Positions 52,422 to 59,630 of a DNA stretch of 64,000 nucleotides are shown in pieces. The DNA lies in NCBI GenBank assembly GCA_020634875.1, contig JACKAX010000013.1:1-64000 (forward strand), written 5' to 3'. The notes under the pieces are model-generated. The model did no database searches. It saw nothing but the letters and a program-made list of their open reading frames with translations, and was not told the DNA's origin. Position 1 is the first letter of the stretch; each line of letters starts with the position of its first letter. This DNA is from Anaerolineales bacterium (GTDB lineage Bacteria > Chloroflexota > Anaerolineae > Anaerolineales > JABWBV01). The translations under genes were made by a program, and so were the position numbers.

Positions 52422-54137
52422 TTAAGCCGTTGGTTGTGCGGTTTTTGTAGTGTTTTTGTGTTGGGCGCGGCGTCTGAGAATATAAAGAGAAATATATTGA
52501 AACAAAGTGATTGCGATCAGACCTACAAACTCTATGCCAAATTTCAAATTTGAGTAATCCCACCCCTCTGGCAATGGACGCGATAATTTTTCAGTATTTA
52601 TGTCGAACCAAACCGGTTCATAAGACGCCCAAATCTTTCCATCTACGAACACTGGTTGTATCCCAATGCGTATCCCGGAGTTTTCACGGGTGTAATAAAC
52701 CAATTGCTCTGCCTCCTCTCCCCAATGAGGAACAAGTACTCTGAGAAAATAGGTACTCGAAAGCCAAATGCGCCCCAATTTATCCACCTCAAAACGATAG
52801 GCATCGAAATATTCTGTCCCTAACACATTAGTTACATCAGTGCTTTCTAATTGATTGGTTTCCTCATTCAAGCGGTAGAAAAAGTAACCTCTAGGCATCT
52901 CTTTAGGGACAAAAAGCCAAAAAAAACCTTTTTCATCGAAGGTCGCATCTATAAAACTCACATTGCTTATATCAGCATTTTCGGGTGCAGGAAAAGAAAT
53001 TAATTCTTCCCAACTCTGGTCGTTTAATCGAGAAACCTCAATAAGCCGGGCATCTTCATCGTAGGCGCGTAAAAGGAGTAATGAGCCATCGGAACTTCGT
53101 TTTAGGCGTTCGGTATAGGTTGGGTGTTTATCTTCCGGCAAGGGAATAATTTTGGACTCGTTACTTGCCAAATTCCATTCAAATAATCCTTTGTGCTTAT
53201 TGTGATCATCGTCTATGAGTGCCCAAAATCTTCCGTCATAAATTTGCCAAAGTAAATTCAAATTTAATTGCTCTGGAGCAACCGGATAAGGCACTTCAAC
53301 CCATCGCCCATTTTCCCAATGGAAGGTGGATTCCTGTTTAAAAACCCAGGGCGTTCCATTTTCATCGCCTGCTATTTTGTTGAAGTAGTCGTCTTTCGGA
53401 TCGATAAATGTCCAGGTCTCTGTTTTTCCATTTGTCAGATGCCGAATAGTATAAGTGGCACCCCGAAAGGCTTTCCGCTCAAGGGACCAAACCGAGCCAT
53501 CTACATCTACCGAAAAATCACGGATATACGTGGAAAAATTTGCGCTAGATATGGCTTTTCCCACCAACGGAGCATTAGAATGTAGGGTAGACAAAATAAT
53601 GAGCAACAAAATAACATAAATCAATGAAACAACAAATTGGCGACGATCATAACTTGGATTTCCCCACAAAGAAGGCAACACCTCCACCTCAGACATGATC
53701 TTTTCCGGCTTAATCCGGGCCTTCAACTCCGCGATCACCTTTTCCTCGCCTCCTTCTAAAGTTCGTGTTGCCAATGTCAGTACCTGCTCATCATTTCGCA
53801 CGATTTTGATGGAATACGGACTTCTCCCGCGCATTACCCAACGGATATCCTCATACGCACAAGAAAAAGGCTTGAAAAAAGGGAACCAAAGTGTTTTGAC
53901 AACCAGATGGGTGTTTCCAAAAATTACTTTGTAATTCCAAACGAATATCCACCCGTAGAAGGAAAGCCCTAACAAAACAAAAAACGCCCAATCAAAAGGG
54001 TTTTTAGGAAGTTTGTTCCAGGGCAATACCTCCATCAATCCAAAAAAGTAAGCCACAAAAAGTACCCATCCCCATAAAGCGGGGATAAGCCACCGAATGC
54101 ATAAAGCAAACCGCAAAACCACAGGTTTCATCATCAA
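52422..54137 (-). CDS. Membrane protein with PH-like domain and propeller repeats (paralogue 2)
   Basis: This 571-aa protein has the same order of parts as its neighbour: two membrane helices, a PH-like segment (YKVIFGNTHLVVKTLWFPF ... CAYEDIRWVMRGRSPYS), a helix near residue 175, propeller-like repeats (DGSVWSLERKAF; GTPWVFKQESTFHWEN; KGFFWLFVP; LGRIWLSSTYF; DGKIWASYEPVWF) and a C-terminal helix. Sequence similarity between the two is clear across the PH-like part. Tandem duplication is likely. Confidence 0.7.
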   Translation of the reverse strand: MMMKPVVLRFALCIRWLIPALWGWVLFVAYFFGLMEVLPWNKLPKNPFDWAFFVLLGLSFYGWIFVWNYKVIFGNTHLVVKTLWFPFFKPFSCAYEDIRWVMRGRSPYSIKIVRNDEQVLTLATRTLEGGEEKVIAELKARIKPEKIMSEVEVLPSLWGNPSYDRRQFVVSLIYVILLLIILSTLHSNAPLVGKAISSANFSTYIRDFSVDVDGSVWSLERKAFRGATYTIRHLTNGKTETWTFIDPKDDYFNKIAGDENGTPWVFKQESTFHWENGRWVEVPYPVAPEQLNLNLLWQIYDGRFWALIDDDHNKHKGLFEWNLASNESKIIPLPEDKHPTYTERLKRSSDGSLLLLRAYDEDARLIEVSRLNDQSWEELISFPAPENADISNVSFIDATFDEKGFFWLFVPKEMPRGYFFYRLNEETNQLESTDVTNVLGTEYFDAYRFEVDKLGRIWLSSTYFLRVLVPHWGEEAEQLVYYTRENSGIRIGIQPVFVDGKIWASYEPVWFDINTEKLSRPLPEGWDYSNLKFGIEFVGLIAITLFQYISLYILRRRAQHKNTTKTAQPTA

Positions 54138-54246
54138 CCTCCGCCAAAGATACCCGCTTCTTTATGCGAGACCATTAAGTCAAACTATCATTGTTCCAAT
54201 ACGTAAGGGGCGAATTCCTCGTTTCACCATACATCGCCAACCCCCA

Positions 54247-56154
54247 TTATACCTCCCTCTCTCCTACCGGCAGCCCCTCCAACGCCATGATCTTCAACGC
54301 GTTCGTCGTTGGACACGGACCGGGGCGCAGACGATAATCGAACACCATCCGCCCGTCTGTGATCTCCTCCCGAAAATGAAAATTGCTCACCCCCGGAATC
54401 GTCTCCGCCAGATGCGTTAACTCCAAATCGTGCGTGGATACCAGCCCAACCCCGTGCGCCCCCGCCAGCGCGCGGACATACGCCTCGCTCCCCTTGCGCC
54501 GCTCCTCGTTATTCGTCCCCCGGAATAGCTCATCTATCAGGAAAAACAACGGCAACGCGTCGGTCTCTTGCAAGTTATCGAGCAACCCTTTCAGCCGCTT
54601 CACCTCCGCGTAAAAATACGACAACCCGTCCGCCAGCGAATCACTCACCTGAATACTCGTTCCCACCCGCATCGGACGCACGCGCAACCGCCGCGCCAGC
54701 ATCGGCCCCCCCGCGTATGCCAAAACCAGATTCACCCCCAACGTCCGCAAAAACGTACTCTTCCCCGACATGTTCGATCCCGTAATCACCGCCACCTCCC
54801 CCAACGCCGCCAGCGAAAAATCATTCGTCGCCCGTACCCCGTCCGGGATCAGCGGATGCCCGACCCCCTCGGCCACCAGCACTGGCCCGTCCGCTGCCAC
54901 CCCCGGAAACGTTGTCTCCGGGTTCAAATACGCAAAATTCGCCAGGGAATTCAACGCCTCCAGTTCATACCACGCCTCCAACCACCCTGGCAACAACGCC
55001 CGCAACCGCGCCTTCATCCCCTCTAGCCGGTACGCAAAAAACAAATCCCACGGCATGATTAAATTCAACGGCATCCAGACAAACGGATTCCGCTGCAAAC
55101 TCGCCGCCGACGCCACCCCAGCCACCCCCCGCAACAGTTTGGAGGGCCGCTCATCCCGAACGGTGTTCCGACGAACGGCGTTCCTTTTGCGATCTCGTTG
55201 AATTCCATTCGTCTCCCCGAAGGAACGCCGTTCGTGTAGGTTCAAGAAAGGCGCGCACACCCGCGCCACCCCCGCCGGATGCGGATACCGCTCCAAAAAC
55301 TGCGACACCGCCGCAAACTCGTTCAACGCATCCCGCAAATACGCCGCATCCCCGAACAAATCCCGCAACGTACTTTGCCACCCCAAATATACAACGAAAT
55401 ACACCGCCGCCCCCACCATCCAATACGGCAAACCCCCTGCCAACCACAGGACAAACAGTGTCACATTGAGCAACGCAAAAGGAAACAAGAAAAATAACGC
55501 TGGACGCAGCGACCCTGGCCCTTGATGCCTCTCCAACCATTGCACCAGCCGCTCACCCTCCCACGGCCTTTCCGATGTGCGAACCCGCGCACTGACCCGT
55601 CCCAAACGGGTACGGAACCCCGTCAGGGGGAGCATCTCCTGCAATAACGCCTGTCGCTCCCGGATTACGCGGGGCGCGGTGTCCGGTCGGAGTAACCACC
55701 CCCGCAGGCGATCCGTACCCCCTCTCGAAAAAGCCGTGTTCAACAATTGGAGCAAAGACCGTTCTCCCGTCAACATCAAATCCCGCGCGAGGGGTGAGGC
55801 ATCGTCCGGGTGAGCCTCCACGCGCGGAATCCCTGCCCAATCCAACTCCATCCGCGCGATTTGCCGCGCTGCCATCAGCCGCGCAATCCCAAAATCCCGC
55901 CGCGCCCGATCCAATTTCCGATGCCGCCCCACCAGCATCCCAAACCCCACCACCGCCAACAAACCAACGAACCAACCAACCAACTCACTCACCTGAAACG
56001 CCAAAAACGTCGCCACTACCCCTCCCACAAACGCCCCCAACCGCGTCCACGAAAGCCGCTGATTCTCCCCCTCCATCCGCGCGAGATGCTTCTCCAACCG
56101 CGCCAGATGCCGCACGTGAACTTGTAAACGTTTGGTTTTGGGATGATTTTCCAT
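54247..56154 (-). CDS. Membrane-anchored MutS-family ATPase with in-frame palindromic insert
   Basis: The C-terminal MutS ATPase has Walker A TGSNMSGKST near residue 458, FFLIDELFRGTNNEER as Walker B, and STHDLELTHLA. The N-terminal mismatch-recognition domain is absent. Instead two membrane hairpins lie near residues 35-80 and 215-265. Start 56154 gives 635 aa. Residues about 307-332 (SFGETNGIQRDRKRNAVRRN) are encoded by a palindromic repeat related to the intergenic repeat at 37068, with no frameshift. A MutS homologue of this kind is unlikely to do standard mismatch repair; the role is unknown. Confidence 0.85.
   Translation of the reverse strand: MENHPKTKRLQVHVRHLARLEKHLARMEGENQRLSWTRLGAFVGGVVATFLAFQVSELVGWFVGLLAVVGFGMLVGRHRKLDRARRDFGIARLMAARQIARMELDWAGIPRVEAHPDDASPLARDLMLTGERSLLQLLNTAFSRGGTDRLRGWLLRPDTAPRVIRERQALLQEMLPLTGFRTRLGRVSARVRTSERPWEGERLVQWLERHQGPGSLRPALFFLFPFALLNVTLFVLWLAGGLPYWMVGAAVYFVVYLGWQSTLRDLFGDAAYLRDALNEFAAVSQFLERYPHPAGVARVCAPFLNLHERRSFGETNGIQRDRKRNAVRRNTVRDERPSKLLRGVAGVASAASLQRNPFVWMPLNLIMPWDLFFAYRLEGMKARLRALLPGWLEAWYELEALNSLANFAYLNPETTFPGVAADGPVLVAEGVGHPLIPDGVRATNDFSLAALGEVAVITGSNMSGKSTFLRTLGVNLVLAYAGGPMLARRLRVRPMRVGTSIQVSDSLADGLSYFYAEVKRLKGLLDNLQETDALPLFFLIDELFRGTNNEERRKGSEAYVRALAGAHGVGLVSTHDLELTHLAETIPGVSNFHFREEITDGRMVFDYRLRPGPCPTTNALKIMALEGLPVGEREV
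55157..55236. repeat. Palindromic repeat inserted in the mutS-like coding sequence
   Basis: The perfect 15-bp arms CGAACGGCGTTCCTT (55172-55186) and AAGGAACGCCGTTCG (55220-55234) flank a 33-nt loop. A partial extra arm GAACGGTGTTCCG stands at 55158-55170. The arms match the intergenic repeat at 37068-37107. Confidence 0.9.
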
Positions 56155-56166
56155 TCGGGTTTCACG

Positions 56167-56223
56167 ACGTACACAAAGGAACACGTAAAATTCCTTCGTG
56201 CTCCTTTGTGACCTTAGTGGTGA
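56167..56223. repeat. Intergenic palindrome of ACAAAGGA words
   Basis: ACACAAAGGAACACG and CGTGCTCCTTTGTG form arms around TAAAATTCCTT. It lies between the lipoprotein gene and the mutS-like gene. Confidence 0.7.
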
Positions 56224-56229
56224 AAGGTG

Positions 56230-56673
56230 TTACCGTATCCCCGTATCAATCAGAATATCCAACGTTGCCGTTTCCCCCGGTTTGAGCGTCATCACTACTG
56301 GCAATCCTTCCGCCGAGTCAATTCCATTTGGAATCAGCGCAATCATGTACACCCCGGGCGTATATTCCACCCGGTATGTGCCATCCGCCTCAAATTTGAC
56401 TTCTTCCAACACTTTAGAACCATCTTCCGATAGGATTTGGATCCCGCGCGTGGTGTACACTTCTGCGGGGATTTGCTCCTCTGGTGCGTCTGATTGAACT
56501 GGCCCGGGCCGGTTTGGGCCTACCGTCACTGTGCCTGTCAAAATCGCATTCGGCGGCGGCGGGAAGTCGTTCGGTTCCGCGCAAGCAGTGAGGAGAAGTA
56601 GAAGAGAAAAGGTGAAGAGGAGAAGGGGCGAAGAGGAAAAAAGGCGAAGGGGGGAAGATGAGATAGGTTTCAT
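56230..56673 (-). CDS. Lipoprotein with carboxypeptidase-regulatory-like domain
   Basis: The signal peptide is a run of Ser/Leu/Phe/Pro (SSPLRLFSSSPLLLFTF) ending in lipobox LLTAC. Its coding strand is an almost pure pyrimidine tract, so the plus strand is a GA-rich run (56588-56665). The mature part is a beta sandwich: GTVTVGP, KVLEEVKFEADGTYRVEYTPGVYMIALIP and LKPGETATLDILIDTGIR, as in CarboxypepD_reg-like or transthyretin-like domains. It is 147 aa. The partner is unknown. Confidence 0.75.
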   Translation of the reverse strand: MKPISSSPLRLFSSSPLLLFTFSLLLLLTACAEPNDFPPPPNAILTGTVTVGPNRPGPVQSDAPEEQIPAEVYTTRGIQILSEDGSKVLEEVKFEADGTYRVEYTPGVYMIALIPNGIDSAEGLPVVMTLKPGETATLDILIDTGIR

Positions 56674-56743
56674 AATTTTTTACGCAATACGCAACACGGC
56701 ATACGAAATCCGTTCACTTATCACTTTATCACTTATCCCCCCA

Positions 56744-57376
56744 TTATACCCCGTGCCGGATCGCCACAATCGCCGCCTGCGTCCGATCCCCCACATCCAA
56801 CTTCTCCAAAATCGCGCTGACATGGTTGCGAACCGTGCCCTCAGACAAGTGCAGGCGACTGGCGATTTCCCCGTTTGTGAAGCCTTTGGCGATGAGGCGG
56901 AGAACATCCACCTCGCGGTCGGTGAGTTTGTCGGTGAGGAGGGAGGCGGGTTGGGTCTGGTTGGAGGCAATCTGATTGAGCAGTTTCCCCGCGACGGCTG
57001 GGTCCACGAACGACCGGCCCCCGACCGTACCCCGGATTGCTTCGACGATTTTTTCGCGCGGCGTGTCCTTGAGCAGATACCCCGCCGCCCCTGCACGGAT
57101 GGCGTCGAACACCCACTCGTCATCGTCGTAAGTGGTGAGGACGAGGACTTTGATGGCAGGGAACTTGGTGCGAATTTGCCGGGTGGCCTCGATGCCGTTG
57201 AGACCGGGCATTTTTAAGTCCATCAGAATCAGGTCGGGGGCAAGACGTGCGATTTGTTCGAGCGCTTCGGTCCCGTCGGAGGCAGTGCCTACGATTTGAA
57301 AGTCTTTTTCGAGGCTGAGGAGCATTTCCAGGCCATCACGGATAACGGCTTGATCGTCGCAGATGAGGAGTTTCAT
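56744..57376 (-). CDS. NarL/LuxR family response regulator
   Basis: The receiver domain has the acidic pair in ICDDQAV, the phospho-Asp in LILMDLKMPG and Lys in LLKDTPREK. The LuxR-type helix-turn-helix is LTDREVDVLRLIAKGFTNGEIA and LHLSEGTVRNHVSAIL. It is 210 aa. It overlaps the kinase gene by 4 bp, forming a two-component system. Targets are unknown. Confidence 0.94.
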   Translation of the reverse strand: MKLLICDDQAVIRDGLEMLLSLEKDFQIVGTASDGTEALEQIARLAPDLILMDLKMPGLNGIEATRQIRTKFPAIKVLVLTTYDDDEWVFDAIRAGAAGYLLKDTPREKIVEAIRGTVGGRSFVDPAVAGKLLNQIASNQTQPASLLTDKLTDREVDVLRLIAKGFTNGEIASRLHLSEGTVRNHVSAILEKLDVGDRTQAAIVAIRHGV

Positions 57377-58656
57377 ATGGTCGCCATCACTTTTGTTCCT
57401 CTTCCCTTCTCGCTCTCGATCTCTAATTTTCCTCCTACCAACGCCGCCCGCTCCTGCATCCCGACCAGACCGAAATGCCCGGTGCGTTTTTGGGCGTGGA
57501 GATCGAAACCTGTGCCGTCATCGTCGATGGTGAGGATGGTGTGAGGGGGCGTATGAGTGAGGTGGACGCGGAGGGTTTTGGCTTGGGCGTGGTGGCAGGT
57601 GTTTTCGAAGGCTTCTTGGGCGATGCGGTAGAGCGCTTGTTCCACGTCGGGGCTGAGGGAGGGGAGATCGAGGGGAAGGTTGAGCGTGAGGGTCAGGTTC
57701 GCACGGGCGGCGGCGGATTCGGCGGCGCGTTGCAGGGCGAGGGGGAGGCCCATGTCTTCGAGGGGGGAGGCGCGCAGGGCACGGAGGGCGCGGCGGGTCT
57801 CATCGATCCCCGCGCGGGTGGTGGTTAACGCGCCGTCAATCAGGGTACGGGTTTTGGTGGGATCGAGATCGAAGTAGGCTTTGATCGTTTCCAGCGTTAC
57901 GGACAGGGCGGTAAGGGAGTGGGCGAGGGTGTCGTGGAGTTCGCGGGCGAGGCGGTTCCGCTCCCGGCTGACGGTGAGCTGTTCGAGGGTGGCGGCGTAG
58001 TGGCTCAGGTTGGCGTTGGCCTCGCGCAGGGCGGCTTGCTGTTCGCGGAGTTGTTTCATCAACAGGCTTATGAAGACGCCGACGGCGATAAAGCTGATGG
58101 TGCGGATGATGGCGATGAAGTACAGTACAAGCCAGGCTTGATTGCGCGGGATGGCGATGAAAACCAAAAAGAGTTCGAGGGTGGTTGTGGCGATGCTGAA
58201 TAAGACGACGTGTATGAGGTCGTATTGCCATGCGACAAGGGCGAGGGCAATGAATAGGATCGGCAATTGGCGGAGGGCCATACCTTCGGCGTTGGCGAGC
58301 GGGCCATTCGGGAAGTTCGGGACGATCAGGACGGTGATCAGGATCGGGGCAGCGGAGAGGGTGGTGATCAGGAGGGGGTAAAACGTGTAGGCCAGGATTT
58401 TTTGCAGGCTGTCCCAGTAGGCCACGGTGAGAAACGCGCCCGCGACGAGGCCGTTGACCGCGTAGTACAAATAAACAGGGAAAAAGCCCCCGCGCGGGGT
58501 GAGAGAGGGGGTGTTGCCCGCGGGGAGGAGGTTAGGATTGACGGGCAGGCGAAATTGTGTGTATAGGAGAAAATCCATCATCCCCATCGCGATGAAATAG
58601 CCAAGCCAAATCCACGCGGCAAGGCGGAGTATGCGGGGGGAGATAGTGGAGGACAT
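57373..58656 (-). CDS. Sensor histidine kinase, HisKA_3 (NarX/DesK-like)
   Basis: Six or so membrane helices (residues 10-205) form an integral sensor. A coiled coil follows. The HisKA_3 motif LARELHDTLAHSLTALS carries the phospho-His. The HATPase has TILTIDDDGTGFD and HFGLVGMQERAALVGG. It is 427 aa. Its cognate regulator follows with a 4-bp overlap. The signal is not known; the sensor region has no extracellular domain, so it may sense the membrane itself. Confidence 0.92.
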   Translation of the reverse strand: MSSTISPRILRLAAWIWLGYFIAMGMMDFLLYTQFRLPVNPNLLPAGNTPSLTPRGGFFPVYLYYAVNGLVAGAFLTVAYWDSLQKILAYTFYPLLITTLSAAPILITVLIVPNFPNGPLANAEGMALRQLPILFIALALVAWQYDLIHVVLFSIATTTLELFLVFIAIPRNQAWLVLYFIAIIRTISFIAVGVFISLLMKQLREQQAALREANANLSHYAATLEQLTVSRERNRLARELHDTLAHSLTALSVTLETIKAYFDLDPTKTRTLIDGALTTTRAGIDETRRALRALRASPLEDMGLPLALQRAAESAAARANLTLTLNLPLDLPSLSPDVEQALYRIAQEAFENTCHHAQAKTLRVHLTHTPPHTILTIDDDGTGFDLHAQKRTGHFGLVGMQERAALVGGKLEIESEKGRGTKVMATI

Positions 58657-58878
58657 ATCTTCATTTTATCCCATCCTCTCTTCCCTTGCCCGTGACCCCG
58701 ATCACCAAAATCCCGCCGTACCCATGACACGCGTCATGGATCGAAATGCAAAATTGCACCCCCTCTACCGCGGAATAATGACACCGTTCACTCTTAGCTT
58801 TGGCCAAAGTTTCCTACAATAAGGACATTCAATCAACCGATTTTATCCTAACAGGAGTACCGCCACAGAATCTACCTC
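58657..58878. other. Intergenic region before the minisatellite
   Basis: About 220 bp without a convincing gene. A TACAAT at 58815-58820 could be a -10 element for gtrA, but the -35 is weak. The rest shows nothing I recognise. Confidence 0.35.
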
Positions 58879-59046
58879 CCCAATCCTTCGGGCACCTTCC
58901 CCAGACCCTCGGGCATCTGCCCCAAACTTTCGGGAACCTCCCCCAAGCCTTTGGGCATCTCCCCTAATCCTTCGGGCACCATCCCCAACCTTTGGGGCAT
59001 CTTCCCCAGACCTTTGGGTATCTGCCCCAAACCTTCGGGAACCAAT
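58879..59046. repeat. Eight tandem 21-bp repeats upstream of gtrA
   Basis: Eight contiguous units follow the pattern CCC-ARN-CYT-TSG-GGN-AYC-NNN, with no spacers. Each unit can form a small CCCAAA/TTTGGG hairpin. The array ends 3 bp before the gtrA ATG and is in the gtrA frame, where it would encode 7-residue units such as PNPSGTI and PRPLGIC. No good start codon lies upstream of the array in that frame, so it is more likely a leader than protein. Confidence 0.9.
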
Positions 59047-59049
59047 CCC

Positions 59050-59535
59050 ATGATCAAGACCACCGTTCTTTCTGCTCTCTCTTTCCGTAAACTCCCCCGC
59101 TATGTGCGCTTTGCCCGCTTCGCGCGCTTCCTCACCGTCGGCGCAGTTGGCACGTTGCTGGACTTCACCCTTCTCACCCTGCTCAAACTCGCCGGAATGC
59201 CCACCCTCCCTGCCAACACCCTCTCCTTCACGGCAGGTTTGATCAACAATTTCATTGGGAACCGGTTGTGGACGTTTGGAGACAAAAAGTGGGATGGACT
59301 TTCCAAAGCCCATCCCACCTCCAATCCCTGGCATAGACAATTTATTCAATTCACCCTCATTAGTCTCGTGGGTCTCACGCTCAACAACCTCATCGTCCTC
59401 GCCCTCGAAGCCCCCCTTGGCACACTCCTCGGCCAACTGGCCTGGGGATACCTCCCTGCCAAATTTTTTGCTACTGGCCTCGTTGTTTTCTGGAACTACT
59501 TTGCTAACCGGAAATGGACGTTTTCAGAAAATTAG
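59050..59535 (+). CDS. GtrA family membrane protein
   Basis: It has four membrane helices: FLTVGAVGTLLDFTLLTLL, LSFTAGLINNFIGNRLWTF, QFTLISLVGLTLNNLIVLAL and FFATGLVVFWNYFANRKWTF. The NFIGNRLWTF and NYFANRKWTF pair are GtrA hallmarks. GtrA proteins are thought to flip polyprenyl-linked sugars. Start 59050 (MIKTTVL) gives 161 aa, the usual length. A TTG at 58951 would extend it into the minisatellite. The GT39 glycosyltransferase downstream is a natural partner. Confidence 0.87.
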   Translation: MIKTTVLSALSFRKLPRYVRFARFARFLTVGAVGTLLDFTLLTLLKLAGMPTLPANTLSFTAGLINNFIGNRLWTFGDKKWDGLSKAHPTSNPWHRQFIQFTLISLVGLTLNNLIVLALEAPLGTLLGQLAWGYLPAKFFATGLVVFWNYFANRKWTFSEN

Positions 59536-59580
59536 CCACGAATTGCACGAATTGTTGCCTTCCTTCGTGAAATTCGTGTC
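59535..59580. repeat. Intergenic palindrome of CACGAAT words
   Basis: GCCACGAATTGCACGAATT and TTCGTGAAATTCGTGTC are arms around GTTGCCTTCC. It lies between gtrA and the GT39 gene. Confidence 0.75.
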
Positions 59581-59630
59581 AAAAAACTTCGTACCCTTCA
59601 CAAACTTTGCGGTAAAAAGAAACGAATCCG

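Noticed and set aside
55955..55990. AACC tetranucleotide run in the mutS-like gene as a phase-variable tract
   Set aside because: The run is short and interrupted; a similar run at 45578-45614 is intergenic and probably unrelated.
58879..59046. CRISPR array
   Set aside because: The 21-bp units are directly joined with no spacers, and there are no cas genes.
58872..59063. Minus-strand frame encoding MPEGLG-type heptads
   Set aside because: It is the shadow of the 21-bp tandem repeat; no ribosome site is visible and it overlaps the gtrA start. Kept only as part of the repeat finding.
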